Source: Astrocystis sublimbata
Lineage: Eukaryota > Ascomycota > Sordariomycetes > Xylariales > Xylariaceae
Assembly: GCA_022453515.1 (NCBI GenBank)
Contig: JAJNNY010000009.1
Span: forward strand, 682,001-746,000
DNA length: 64,000 nt
Direction of reading: 5' to 3'
Below the pieces are notes generated by a model. That model was not told where the DNA came from. It saw nothing but the letters and a program-made list of their open reading frames with translations, and did no database searches. The position numbers were made by a program, and so were the translations under genes. Shown here in pieces: positions 11,254 through 24,200 of this stretch (position 1 is the stretch's first letter; every line of letters starts with the position of its first letter).

Positions 11254-13153
11254 CTAAGCAGTGATCTGGTTCAGAGCAGGGTCGCCAGCAGGTAGAGTTG
11301 TAGCATCAAGACGGGCCCGAACACTCCAACGCGCATTGGGGACGTTACGTTTCTTCGTTGGGGCAGTGGTTGATGAATTTGTGCTAGCCGTAACATTAAC
11401 AGCGCTGGAGTTCAGAGGGAGCGTAGCATTAAGTAGTGAGGCTATAAAATCATAATATTTAATCGTCAGTCAGGTCTTCGCTCTCGTCTTCAGGGAATGT
11501 AGGGAGACCGCCAAGGACGGTGTCAAATGACTCTGTAGAACCTCACCCACCAGACGGAACCCAATTGGTATCTGTATTTTCGCCCTCGAATATGAGGCCC
11601 TCGGTATCGCATGTAGGGGCCTCGATGATCAGCCCACTCTGCGGGAAGGGGTCGAGCGGGCCCCAGATATTGCCCTCTGCATCGACGCCGAGTCCCTCCG
11701 TAAGCCAGAGTAACTGCGAAAAGTCGTTGGCGGGCGGTGGGACGCCTGGCACGTCCTGTTCGCCATGCACCCAGACGTTGACGGGCTGCACGTACGTGCC
11801 AGCGAGGAATCCGTTCTTTGTAACCCGCGTCTTAGGCACGCCATCGACCTCGGCCACCACGCGGTAGTCACGCGCGTATCCCGATAAGATGTCGGCGCGG
11901 TACTCGAACTTATTCTGTGGGTTGCCGCCGCCGCGCAACCCGATGGCGGCAACGATGCGGTCTGTCACGGCACCAGTGCAGCGATCAATGTCCATCGCGT
12001 ACATGGCGACGGTGGCACGGGAATTCGAAGTATAACCGACGATCTGGGTTGCGTTAGAGTATTCTTCAGCAAACACAAGTGATATGAGACTGTCTTGGTC
12101 ACTGATGTCTTGGGACTTTCCTACTTACCCGAGATTCAGCCAGCTCGGTATTGCCGTTGAAATTGGAGATGCCCAGTAACGCGAGGTCGGTGCGGACATA
12201 GACAAGGTCCTGAAGAGTTGTGACCTGTACGTTCTGAGCAACGATGCTGAACGCAATCACCTCATTACCTTTCTTTATTCCCATCCAAGTAATGAAATCG
12301 CCAGGCAGGAAAGGAACCATGCTCAGGGGATCGGGGGCGGTGCTATTCATCGTGGGTCAGAGACTACTTGGTACACTATTATGATAGCGTCGGTGACTCA
12401 CAAGGTTCCCTGTCCGTTGAAAGGGCGATTTGAGGATGGGCACAAGGGATCGGTGGCATTACGTGGGATGCACATGGGAAAGCCGGAAAACGAAGTAATG
12501 CTTGGACTCTCATCGTCCGCCGTAAAGAATGGTGCCTCTGTATACCCGACGGAGAACACTGCGTTCGGGTCGTTGATTCGGAGAATGGGACCATTTCTAA
12601 TTTGCATGCTGCCGTCTGCGAAGTCAATAGACTCGATGAAGCCGCTCGCTAGGCCTTCGAAGAACTCATATGTGAGAATCTGAGCCGCTATGGGCACGCC
12701 ATTGATGAAGTTTCCAATGACCTAAGAGACTCCTGTTTCAGCGTTTGTCATTGAATGTGAATGTCTGTACCGATTTTCAGGGAGAATTTACGAGTTCGAG
12801 ACTCGTTGCTTGGTAAAGTATGTGGCATCATTATTGATCCTTGGTCGACTTACATTAGTCTCGTAACCAATCATAGATCCTTTGCTCTGGGCAAAGTCTC
12901 TCCACGGAACATATGCTGCTGGGAACTCGACTTGAAGGTTTTTCGGAACGGTTATGTTGAAACCCGCAACACTGATAGTACCTCCGCTGTTGAAAGTATC
13001 GTCGAATGCTGTAGCATCATCCAAAGCTCCTTGGACGAACAAAGGGGCATCCTGGCCATAAGCCTTGGGTACAAGATCAAGGAGCTGGAGTCCCAGCACT
13101 AGAATCGAGGTAATATCACGGACAGACATTGTAAAGTGAGCAGCGAAAGACAT
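11254..13153 (-). CDS. Predicted secreted protein of unknown function (conserved ascomycete family)
   Basis: Exons 13153-12854, 12721-12402, 12342-12129, 12043-11551 and 11441-11254; phases match and the total is a multiple of three. Starting at the second Met (13129) gives 496 aa with the better signal peptide (MSVRDITSILVLGLQLLDLV, then AYG before QDAP); the first Met (13153) gives 504 aa. I know this pattern as a conserved fungal extracellular protein without assigned function: GFNITVPKNLQVEFPAA, FEGLASGFIES, INDPNAVFSVGY, GFPMCIPRNATDPLCP, FLPGDFITW, NIWGPLDPFPQSG. Cysteines are few. The last exon is Ser/Thr/Asn-rich with NAT, NSS and NVT sequons. Exon 5 is my own assignment: without it the frame ends at 11543. 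No enzymatic motif was recognised. Confidence 0.75.
11442..11550 (-). other. Last intron of the secreted-protein gene (possible retained intron)
   Basis: GTGGGT donor, TATAG acceptor and a CTGAC branch-like site. If retained, translation stops at the TGA at 11545-11543 and the C-terminus becomes VPSGG. Splicing instead adds an NSS/NVT-rich tail of about 62 residues. Confidence 0.55.
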
Positions 13154-16040
13154 GAAGTTACTGTTAAAGTTATTTTGACAGAGTCATTAGGCTTTTGAGG
13201 GAAACAATTGCAGCCCATATAGAACAATTGTTTTATAGTTGGGAACCAATGTGAAGATGTTCGCACGAGGGCATCGAAACTGGCTCCGGCATCGTTGGAC
13301 TTCGCAAAGAGTTGATGCGGCCCCTCATGGGACATCGTTCAAAAGCGTCGTCATGAGCTGGTAATATTGGCATCTGGTCTGTATTATCTTCTGGGTTTCA
13401 TAAGGTCACGATTCCACCGCAACGTCGTGTATTCCAAAGACATTATTTCCAAAGTGGGAAAGTGAAATTCTCAATAATTGCGTGTTAGTTGTCCTGAGAG
13501 CTTCCGACTTACGTATTCGCAATCCCAGTGAAAGCCTCGTAGCCCTTTTGTGACGCGGACGTATACTGCCAGGAAAGTGAAATCAGTAGTTGGTGTCTGA
13601 AAATACCCATTGTTGTATAGGTGGATGATCACCAAGACGGACGTTCTTGAGATTCACTTCTTGGCGCCGAGACATCGACATCTCGTGATCAGTATGGGAG
13701 TATTATTCGTATTACTAAAGCTGATGAATGTGCATTAAAACCTCAATACTCCTACGGAGGGTCGCGTAAATTGCAGGCCAGATGTACTCTCAGCCTCGAA
13801 ATGGGCCATCGAGTGCCTGTAAGGCAGAACAGATTCACCTCGTCTCTGTCTTGATTGAGCTATTGGCTGCACATGTGATCTTGGTTCTCGGTGCTAATGC
13901 AACCTAAACCTAGTGGGAGTCCTGAATTCGAGGCTTGAGGTACAAGGCACCAAGTGTTATCTCGTGCTCGCATGCTGGTAGATGGTAATTACCAGGGTTG
14001 GAACGCCTAATGGGAGTTTGTAACTTTGATTGCCCATGGCGAGTTAGCCGATGAGGTTGTATAAGCCGCCTCCCCCCACCACCACCACCACAGGCCGGGA
14101 TACCATAACAGGAAACAAAAAGACTTGCTCATGGGAACGCGCGAAGATCAACAGCGCAACAGTTGGCATTTTAATGCATAATAGGGTCCATATTATCGCA
14201 TATCCGCTCTTAGAGGGCTATCGAGAAAAATCCCTGTTACATCGGGCAAGCGTACCCGTATGCAGCTCACACGTGAATCGCAACGTTGGTCCAACGGTCT
14301 GGCAGTTTCCTACTAAATCTTGCCTCTTATCTAATTCTTACATATTAATAGTACACACGCTGCAGGTTCGCTTGGCAACGGGGAACTTGATCAGTATCCT
14401 CCTGCTGGCGCGCTTGGCACTGACTTGCATGTTCCCCCTGGCATTGCATACTCGTTTCCTAGGTATGATAGTGTGACCCTCCCCTCTATCGTATCATACG
14501 TCGTGGTTGCCACGAATGGAAAGCACACCGTTACAATACATGAGCTAACAAGGGAAAACTGTTCCTGCATAACAAAAGACTTTTCTGCATGGTTGCATAT
14601 CTAGATCAATCTCACAAATCTGCTTAGTAAAATCACATCATTGGAGGTTCAAGGCCGAAGGTAGGTATGATTCCACGTGCAGTCGTAGCACCATACGAGG
14701 GAGAATAATCAATTATTACCCAAACGGATTGATATGATCTCAAGTGTGGGCTCGTTGTCTGATTCTATATTCGTGAGGAGCAGGTTACAGTCAAGGCTTA
14801 GATGCTACCCAAAAGCACGGCATTGCCTAGATGAGAGACATGCACATAGCCAACGTCAACCTACATCGTCACGACGGGACATTCCACCCTCTCGAGGCCA
14901 TCGACGATGATTGTACAATAATAAGTTCGGCGCATTCATAACGGTAGGGCAAATGAACTATGACTGACCAGTCACAAAGGTGGCCTGCCAAGGACCTACT
15001 ATCGATTTTCTAGCATCGGCTGCAGCCGCACAGCTGGGTTCAACAACCTTGCCTAGATTGGAAATCTTGCCTTGCCTCCCCCCCTCTCTCTCTCTCCGAC
15101 TCCCTCGTGACAAACTCAGGTAAAGCCTCTGAATTTATGTTACGCTCGTGAGAGACGGACGACCACGGCTGTACACGTGGATTGGCCCTTCACCTCCCAC
15201 GCCGTCACACCTTAGTTCTGTTGACGAAGCTTTAGCTCGATGAATTAATCCATCTCTTGGCAGCATACCTACCTACGTATGCCAGCTGCATCTAAACGAC
15301 TGGACTGCTTCGTAAAATCCGCTGCTCCTAGTAGAACCTCTCCCGCTTGGGATAAGCTCTGACCGCTCGTGGCGTTAACATGGTCAAGTGACTCTTCGTC
15401 CGCGGCCGCATGGACAACGAGGCGCTGTGATGAAGAGGGAAACTTTTCAGGATGTAGTTTAAGCACATCCTCCTCCGAACGCCACCGCGCGTCAACTTCC
15501 AATTCCGGAGATTTCACATTGTCCGGTTCGCATCTAGACTCATCAGCCTCACACGCGTAAGCCAGTATTGGGGATAGTCAACAGTCGTTCAGATATTCCT
15601 GAGTCTACTCCCGTGTTGTGACTTGTGCGATGCATCGAGAGCATGTCGTTGATGAGGTCAAGCCGCCGCTCTAGATCGAAGCCGCGTGGAAGTGATCACT
15701 AAGCTACGTGATGAGGCCTGACGATTGACTGGGGTGCACACAACCTCCTATCGTGTGTAAGTAGTCAGCTGAATCAAGATGGCGAAGATGCTCCGGCTGC
15801 TCGTCGATTCTGCGGGCATAGTGTCCAATCTTGCCAGGGGCAACGCAATCGAAGCTCCTATACAACTCGCATCTCACTTTGGATTACAGGATTGAAGGTG
15901 TATAAATATGAGTTATGCCGCCCACGATTGTGATAGTTTAATTTGAATTATGGCACCCAAGCAATTTTTTGTCTTATATTTGGTCAATAAAAACTAATCC
16001 TCTTCAAGCTTCAAGCTTCAAGCCGTCCTCACTTTGAGCC
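13154..16040. other. Intergenic, 2.9 kb, between secreted protein and multicopper oxidase
   Basis: Divergent promoter region for two genes whose products are probably both secreted. No gene that I can support. It contains a short CCA run (14078-14093), a CT run (15080-15099) and an open frame without Met at 15269-15560 on the minus strand, discussed under rejected items. Confidence 0.5.
15998..16022. repeat. CTTCAAG triplicate just before the oxidase start codon
   Basis: Three tandem copies of CTTCAAG lie about 20-45 bp upstream of the ATG at 16041, so they are probably in the 5' UTR or core promoter. Confidence 0.75.
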
Positions 16041-18521
16041 ATGTTCTTGAGACGCGCCTTCTTAGCTGCGGCATTGTCTCTCTATGCAGGGATTCTAGCA
16101 CAGCGAACGCTTAAATATGATATCCCACCAGAGGAGGCAGCTGCCTTGTCTCGGGTCGGAGACGAGGATAAACCGACTTCCTCCGCCAAAAAGGGGAAGG
16201 AAGTCAGTCCCACGTATCCTCTGATATTCCGAAATCCGCTCCCCATCCCGCCCGTTAAACAACCCAAGCAGTAAGTCTTGTCATCTTGACTTCACTTCGG
16301 CTGCTGATGTAAACCTTCTCAGGATCATCACAAACCCAGTGACAGGGAAAGAGATCTGGTACTACGAAATCGAGGAGAAACTGTTCCAAAAACGTAAATC
16401 TCTCTCTCGCTCCCCATGACTTTCATTATCTTACTCTACCTCTTTGGTTATTCTCGACTCGTTTGTAAACTTGCTTATGGAAGATGCCTTCTGGAATCAC
16501 GAGATCTTGTCGTGTGTAAAAGTGCACTTTAACTGATGACACTCATAGAGATATACCCCAACCTCTTACCTACAACTCTCGTGGGCTACGATGGAATGTC
16601 GCCGGGCCCAACCTTTATTATCCCACGAGGAATCGAAAGCGTGGTGCGCTTCGTGAACAACGCGCAGAGAGCGACCTCAGTCCATCTCCACGGCTCGCCG
16701 TCTCGTGCCCCCTTCGACGGGTGGGCAGCCGACATTTCGAATCCTGGAGAGTACAAAGACTATTACTACCCGAACTTCCAGTCCGCTCGTCTGTTGTGGT
16801 ACCACGATCACGCTTTAGGGATTGTAAGCCATTCATGCAACTGTTGGTGCCAGCTCTGGACTAATCGCTCCAGACTGCTGAAAATGCCTATTTCGGACTT
16901 GCCGGTGCCTGTAAGCGTCCCATGAAGTTTTCTCGGCACCTCCGATGAGGATGTCAAGCATATGTAAACTGAAGACTAACACTCAATCTCCCGCAAGATA
17001 TTGTGACCGATCCGGCCGAAGATGCTCTGGGTCTACCTTCAGGCTATGGCCAGTTCGACATCCCTCTCGTCTTAGGTTCGAAGTTTTACAACCAAAATGG
17101 AACCTTGCAGTCGCAGCTTCAAGAAGATACCAGCACCTGGGGCGACGTCATTCACGTCAACGGGCAACCATGGCCGTTCCTCGATGTCCAGCCACGCAAG
17201 TACCGCTTTCGATTACTCAACACCGGTATCTCTCGAAATTACGCCCTCTACTTCGCCCGATCTACAAACACTGCGGGCAAACTACCTTTTCAAGTGATCG
17301 CCTCTGATGCAGGGCTACTTGACACACCGGTCAGCGTTGATACGATGGTAAGAAGCACACAGCGAGACTCCATTTCGTCAAGTAAACTATCTTGAATATT
17401 GCCCAGATGCTGACTGCTCCCCCCAGTTCATCGCCGTCGCCGAGCGCTACGAGGTCGTGTTCGATTTCAGACAATTCGCCGGCCAGCAGATCGAACTTCG
17501 TAACCTTCCCGATGTCGGGGGCATCGGGGTGGATGATGACTTCAAAGACACGGACAAGGTCATGCGCTTCAACGTCGGCTCCACAGCCGTCAACGACCCC
17601 TCGACCGTGCCAGCTCAGCTCCGCAACGTCCCCTGTATGTAACCACCGGATTCGTTTTTTTGTTTCCCTTTCTGGCAACTCTCCAAGCTATCCATGCATT
17701 GTCCTCACGAGCATTGGTGCTCCGGACACGCCTGCAAACACCCCAATCATGCGCACTTTCTTTATTTCCAGTGGCAAATACTGACTCCAGCGATTCAAGT
17801 CCCGCCTGTAACTACGGGTATCGATCACCACTTTCAGTTCCACCGCCAACACGGGCAGTGGCTCATCAATGGTGTCGGCTTCGAGGATGCCGCCAACCGC
17901 GTCCTTGCTAAAGTCCCCCGTGGCACCGTAGAGATATGGGAGCTCGAGAACGGCTCCGGCGGCTGGACACATCCGATCCACGTGCATCTCGTGGACTTCC
18001 GGGTCATTTCTCGCACAGGTGGCAAGCGCGGCGTCGAGCCGTACGAGGCCCACGGTCTCAAGGACGTGGTGTGGTTAGCCAAGGGCGAGACCGTCCGGGT
18101 CGAAGCCCACTACGAGCCGTGGACGGGCCTGTATATGTTCCACTGCCACAACCTGATCCACGAGGATCACGACATGATGGCCGCTTTCAATGTTACGATG
18201 TTGAAGAATTTTGGCTACAACGAGACCACAGACTTCAGCGACCCTGAGGATACCCGCTGGGACGCGGAACCCTTCGTCCTCGCCGACTTTCGCGCCGGAA
18301 CCGGCATCTTCACACCCCAGACCGTGCAAGCGAAGGTCGAGTTGCTTGCCCGCCAGCAGCCGTACAGCGAATTAGACGCCGTCAGGGCTGCCCTCGACCG
18401 ATTCTGGGCCGGAAAAGATATCGGCGATCCAAACGCCGCTCTTCAAAAACGGAAGGCCACGACAGGGCCTTGCGATGCGACTGGAAGCCCGATACCTCGG
18501 TACCGACGCTTTGTGGTTTAG
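16041..18521 (+). CDS. Bilirubin-oxidase-type multicopper oxidase
   Basis: Secreted blue-copper oxidase that takes single electrons from phenolic or tetrapyrrole substrates and reduces O2 to water. Exons 16041-16270, 16323-16393, 16549-16823, 16874-16910, 16998-17347, 17427-17634 and 17791-18521; phases agree; 633 aa. A signal peptide is visible (MFLRRAFLAAALSLYAGILA). All copper ligand blocks are present: HLHGSPSRAPFDGW (about 146), LLWYHDHA (about 183), HPIHVHLVDF (about 451) and HCHNLIHEDHDMM (about 507, with the axial Met of type 1 copper). Other blocks match Myrothecium bilirubin oxidase: LVGYDGMSPGPT, GDVIHVNGQPWPFLDVQPRK, VIASDAGLL, WELENGSGGW. Physiological substrate not inferable from sequence. 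The 37-nt exon 4 is easily missed by gene finders. Confidence 0.92.
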
Positions 18522-19752
18522 GCATAGCCATGTGGATGGTGATTTGTTGCATCTCTCTCTTCTTTGCCGCCTCACAGTTTGTTGTTCTAATTCACTGCGA
18601 GACAACTTCGTCCGCTAATCACTTGTCCGTTTGTTCGCTTCTCTGTAACCAGTCAATAGTTCGTCTAATTAGCATGTTCATTCTTCAATTTGATATAAAT
18701 GAAACATGGCATATAAATCTTGTGAGGTTGCATCTGATGGGCGATGTTTTCATGTATGGCAAGTAAGAAGCGCGTATAGAACGAAACAAGACAGATGTGT
18801 TCATTGTTCATTTTTCACGTGTCGTATCTATATTCTTGATTATGTCTTATAATCTGGCGTCGCGGTGAGGTCCCGAGAGTTTCAACCCGTCAACAATCTC
18901 ATTCTCCAAATCGGCTCCGCTTCCTCCCGAGTGTTTGAAGCGGATGAAATTCCATCAACAAAATGGTCGAGGTGATAGCTGCGCAGAGCCACGCAGTTGT
19001 AGATGCATCAGTCATGCAGTATCAACGAAACCGATCTTGGCAGTCGTACAGACTGTTGTGCCACGATCGTGCTTTGACTCCAGCTTTGATAACCGACAAC
19101 TTGCGAGCGCACCAGAGCGCAGCGTCTATTCATTTCGCGCTGTCTGTCCGCAACCAAGTCAACTCTCTGTCAATGGTTCGCTCGGTCGGCTACTTCGTCG
19201 TAGGAATGCAGGGTCGTACAAGGAAAAATTCAAAGAGTCAATTAGCATTGGCTGAGGCACCGCGCTGAACATTGATACCGCGCCTGGGTGCATGTGCTGA
19301 GCAACAATACCTATATACAAGCGTCCCCTCAAGGCCGCCCGATTGTCTCGTGATGTAACCCGGTAATCAAAATGCTATTGATAACAGACCAGACGCCGTT
19401 TGGTAATGCAAGCCCCCGTATCAATCATGCCGCGAAGAGTATAATGCTGTGATCAAATCCTAAACAGTGGTATAACCTTCTTTTTCAACACCGGTATCCT
19501 TGATAGTGGTATAATCATAACGAAGAGAAATTTCGACCAGGTGTATCGATGTGTGAAGCGAGGCCACGAGTAGAGTATCTCTAAACCATGCGGTAGAAGA
19601 TAGTGAGCTCTGTGGGGACGGTACTAGACACGAAGCTTTCGTCGTCCCGCCTCATCGTATCTCGAAGTCCGCCGTTGGCGGGGTCGATGTCTATAAAGAC
19701 CAGTAGTGGATGGCTGTATGCTTTCCCAGCCGGGAAAGGAGGCTGGACAGGA
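18522..19752. other. Convergent intergenic region, oxidase / SCOC
   Basis: 1.2 kb without a supported gene. Two overlapping open frames of about 100 codons (18935-19268) have no recognisable motif. Repeated GTGGTATAA words occur at about 19467-19514. Confidence 0.5.
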
Positions 19753-20277
19753 CTACTTCCGGCCACGACCAGTCGAAGTGATCTTGCTGGTGCTCATGAG
19801 ATCTCCGATGTATTTCTGCAGGAATTTGTTGTTGTTGTCAAGCTTGTCATGTTCCTCCTTCACAGCCTCAATTCGATTGAACAGCATTAGCAGAGATTCC
19901 TGCAAGGCCATAGCATGTCTATACAAAGGTTAGCAACGAAGGAACAGGTTACGCTGGGATTAAGCCAGGGATTGCTCTCACCTGTGGAGCTCCTCTCGTG
20001 CCTCACGTCCCAGGTTCTCGAGATCTTCGCTTGTTCTCCGCGGGCTCATGGCGCGCACGTCGTCGGCTTCGTACTCATGTTCTATTGGGCCAACTTCAGT
20101 CGAGTCGCGGGGGACGATGAGTGTGCCGCTGCTTTTCCGCGTGATCAGACGTGGTCTGGTAGGTATCGGGGCGTGCATTTCCTGGTGCTCCTGGTGATCT
20201 ACTGAAGACGAGGAGGAAGAGTTCGACCGCTCGGTGAGGCTCGGTTTCGCTAGGTGTGGAGATGGTTCGCCGCTCAT
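19753..20277 (-). CDS. Short coiled-coil protein (SCOC / SLO1-type)
   Basis: Small coiled-coil protein of the SCOC family, whose members bind Arl-type GTPases at the Golgi and act in membrane traffic and autophagy. Exons 20277-19982 and 19918-19753 (63-nt intron, phase 2) give 153 aa. Residues 1 to about 90 are Ser/Pro-rich and probably disordered. The C-terminal 60 residues form the SCOC coiled coil: ALQESLLMLFNRIEAVKEEH, followed by DKLDNNNKFLQKYIGDLM. The open frame continues upstream of Met 20277, but that part lacks conserved sequence and an ATG. Family assignment rests on the coiled-coil pattern and short length. Confidence 0.8.
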
Positions 20278-20677
20278 CTTGCTGCTCCGTTGCCACAACC
20301 GAGTAGGTGAGAACACAGTACTCTGCAATCTGCTCGAATCGTATGCTGTTGGCTGACGTATCGCCTGATGTTGCGATAAACCCCTTTCCCCAACCACTCA
20401 ACGGACGGATGGGGAACGGCAGCAGATCTGCTTGCAGTTAAGCCGGTGTTGGCGAAGATGTGATGTAGTGTAGTTAAGTATAGTACGGAGGTCGCGGTTG
20501 CAGGTCTCGGACAGTTATCGTAGTAGACGGATACCCCAAGCTATTTCCCGAGTGTGCTATGCATTCGCTCCGTGTCCACAGGGAACTACTGCAAGATGCA
20601 AGTAGAGGCGCAGCGCAAAGAGTGATGCGGCGTTGTTGGCCCGGGCCCCAAGCGAATGATACTGCAGCGGGCGTGGT

Positions 20678-20713
20678 TGGAGGGAGGGGAGGGAGGGGAG
20701 GGAGGGAGGGAGA
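20678..20713 (+). repeat. G-rich tract (GGGA)n, G-quadruplex candidate
   Basis: At least seven GGG or GGGG runs separated by single A bases, about 400 bp upstream of the SCOC start codon. On the transcribed-strand side this is a C-rich tract. Long enough to fold as an intramolecular quadruplex. Confidence 0.8.
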
Positions 20714-21270
20714 GATGGCGACCAAGCAGTAGCGGCGGCAGAAGAGTGGTGGTGGAATAAAGTACGAATAGTGGTAGAGTAGTGGTGGAATTCGGGGCGA
20801 CGACAACGAAGAGAAGGAAAAGAAATTTAGGGTTGGTTGGTTTGGGGTGGTGTCGTCGGGAGAAGCAGCAGAAGAAGCAGAGGAAGTGCAGGGACTGCAG
20901 GCAACTGAGAGGACCAAGAGGGGCGCCGGCGGGGGCAACAAGCAGCGGAGGCTCGCTGTCATTCGACGAACCGTGTAGATTGGAGTGAAGTGATCGTCAG
21001 TCCAAGCTCACGAGGGCCAGGTGCTGGGGAGGTGGTAGTGGGCGAGGGACAAGAGGCGGTGTTAGAGCCCCGAGGAGCCCTTCTCCCAGAATGCCAGACC
21101 AGGACCCTTCCCAGAAACCTTCCTTCCCTTTTTCTTCTGAAGTCCTTGTTCCTTGTCCTTGCCCCCGTACTTACGTATTACAGGATCCTGTACCTACCGA
21201 GCCTACCTAACTTACCCGCCTAAGCTCAGATAGGTACCTGTCTAGGGACCTGGCACCCTAAATCCTGGCT

Positions 21271-21282
21271 GGGGGGGGGGGG
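21271..21282 (+). repeat. Poly-G run of 12
   Basis: An uninterrupted run of twelve G in intergenic DNA, followed soon by a second six-G run. Prone to length error in assembly. Confidence 0.8.
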
Positions 21283-24200
21283 CGCTTGGGGGGAGTCGGC
21301 TTGGGCTGGGCTGGGGACGGAACGGCCTGAATTTGGATCAGCGACGACAGCACAGCAGGTAATGGAAAGGTGCAGGCGTGCATGTACCTTAGGGGCTTGC
21401 GTACATGTAGGTACCTAATCTATGTACATGTACCTCTCGCCTACCTGCCGAGCTGACAGGTGGTTGACGACCTGCTACTGGCGAGACTGGGTCAGTTGCC
21501 CCGAGAAGCAGCTGCGTACAAAAAGTTAGTACCGACGGGATTAGGCACTTAGACTGTGCAGACGGTACCGGTACTGCAGTCTTCCGCCACTGGCAGTTTT
21601 GGCTAGCGGAACGGGTCAGAGCCTGGAAGCCAGCCACCAGCACGGAGTTTGTCTGATCTCAGTGTGGACGCAAGTGTCGTGGGGCATGCCGATCCTCGTC
21701 GAACAACGTTTGCCGTGTGCCGTATGCCGTGGTGGCAGCCAGGCGCGCCAGCACTGCCAGCACAGGGCAATTGTTGGATTCTGATAGGGATCCTGGCCAG
21801 CACTGGTGCGCGGTACGCTTCGCCGCCATCGTGTTGAGCATGTATCTATACTTACAAGGGCTCTCGCACTTCAAGGCAGGGAATGAGCTCACAGGCTTAG
21901 GAACCTTTGGCAGGCACCCGCGTCATGCCCTTTACCTCGGCAGACGTGTACCTCGCAACCTCGTTTCTTCAAGTGATGCGAATGGGGAGGAACGAGGTCC
22001 GCAGTTGGGTATTGCTCGCCCCACCACAGTACCACTGCATCCTGTACACCATCACCGAGCCTGCACTGATACAGGGATATACCTGACACACTCAAGTCCT
22101 GCCTACTACGTACCTAGCACTCTACGTACACTCCAAATCCACGCTGGATCGGTACCCAGGCTGTACTTCATTTTGTGGTATCTCTTCCTCGTTAGATGCG
22201 ACCTCCTCAAGCATACATGCATGTAAGTGAATCGTACATGGGGGGGAATCCCGCCAACAGGCCAACAAGCGATGTTCAAGATGGGGGAGCATTGTGCTCA
22301 ACCGCAGAGTTTCCTCGCGTTTCCAAGCCGACTGACTGCGGAGCACCGACGAACCGTACAACGATCATGACCTGAGAATGCATACTCATGACAACGGCAT
22401 ATATGCAAGTTCGTGCTAGGTTTCGACAGTAACCACATCTTGATACATATCGCGAGCCGTGTTGCTGCCAGAACAGTACATGAGCTTCGAGTACCGCCTG
22501 ATCTTGTACATGAAAGTACAACATGAGGGCTCGGGAGAGAGGACCCTGAGGCTAGCGGCAGGACACTCGGTCATTTATCCCTACAAACTTCCTGATGGGT
22601 GAAAACGGTGGAACTCGCAGAGATCTGGCGTGAGGATCTAACTTTGTCAGGCTAAAAAGCTATTTCTAAGGTCCTGCTGCTGGTCTACATTGGGGCACCA
22701 TCCAAGCCATCATCTGGGCAAATCAGAAGCATATTTCCGAAATTATCCCTTTACGACACACATGCTGTCCATCAATGGACCGCGCAGAACCTTAAGTACA
22801 TACATGTGCCTACCTAGCGAGTCGCCTAGCAAGCCTATCGTACTTACCTAAGATAGTTCATACTTTAGACCCCCGAGACCCCTTAAGTATCCCTGTGTTC
22901 TTGACACCTCAAGTGTCCAAAGACCAAAGAGCCAATGAGGGAGGACTCAGCACGTACATGGGTTAGGTAGGCGCCGACGCCTTGTACTCGTAGTTCTCAG
23001 CTCGACATACTTAAATGAAGGGAATGCTGTGCCATGTCGCAACTGCATGACAGGCTGCTATCGTCATCGGGAATGGAGACCTTCATAGGCGCGGAAGGGC
23101 TCGAGCACTACCTGCTCGCCTGGGGCTTAAATCCCACATATCTCTATAAAGCATTAATCCAGATAAATAAAGTGGGTGGTCCTACATTGCCCAGATATTG
23201 CCTGTACAAGAATAGAAACCTGAATACAGCGTACGGAAAAAGCCAGTACGAGTAGTTAGCTAAAATATTCTCTACTTACGCTGCAATGTCTTGTACTCTT
23301 GTCGCGGTCTTCCCCGGTCCCCGGTGTCATTCATGTACTGTACACAGGTAACTTGTAAGTAAGTACGTCAGTGTCCATAGGATACTGTCATGCCTGTGAG
23401 AGGACGGAATTGTGTAACAGCCGATATAACAGCCGAATGCCGATCATTTCGGTGAGAGTATTCTCATGATTGTTCGCGCCGAACACCACATTTCTCGACT
23501 ATTCGACAACTGTAAAATGAATGCACTTGCTAGGGAAAACACGAGCGGAAAGGACAGTTGGGGACAAACTGCGATCACAAAGTATCCGAAAATACCATCT
23601 CGGGGGGGTTACATTAAGGCTGAAGTGGAATCTTAGTTCTTACACAAGTAGGCGTTTAGTTGCCCATCCGTAACTACCGCCCACCACCTCAAGCACAGGT
23701 AAAGCGGCAGCAGAAGCAAATGAGAAGCCACCCGGCTGTTGATGGATAAGCACACGCGCCATGCACACGCAGGAGTGCTGTGATCTATAATGGTTAGTGT
23801 ACAATACTTTCACGATGTTTCCGCCTTTCTGGAGCGCGTGATCAGGTACGGCATGGCGGGATTGGCCAACTGAGGTGGAGGGGCGTGATATGAAAAGGGG
23901 GGGAGGACCCTGAATTTTTTCTTCATGGGTAGTACTACGTACTAGGGGAGCCGAGGGGAGCTAGGTACGATGCCCGCTATGTACTCGAGGCGCGCTGTGC
24001 GTGGTTGAATTCTTTAAGGCACAGCACACCATGGCAATCTCTAGCTTCGCTGACACTGCGATGCCTGATTGAAGATGGAGGACTGAGATTCCCACCCGGT
24101 GAGATGCGAAAGACTTGCCAGGCTCCCCAGGATGGGCAATGTACGCCCGTCAATATTGCGAGTTTGGTGAAAGATCTGGCGAACTCACTTGGAATCGCCA

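Noticed and set aside
14051..14476. 141-codon plus-strand frame with hydrophobic C-terminus
   Set aside because: Starts in a CCA repeat and has no family resemblance; probably chance.
15269..15560. Minus-strand open frame of about 98 codons with acidic, protein-like composition, preceded by TGA CTA (a known readthrough context)
   Set aside because: No in-frame ATG, no upstream open frame (a TAG lies eight codons before the TGA), and no motif. Readthrough would have nothing to read through from. At best a decayed fragment.
18935..19268. Two overlapping 100-codon plus-strand frames downstream of the oxidase
   Set aside because: Neither has a recognisable feature, and overlap in two frames suggests chance.
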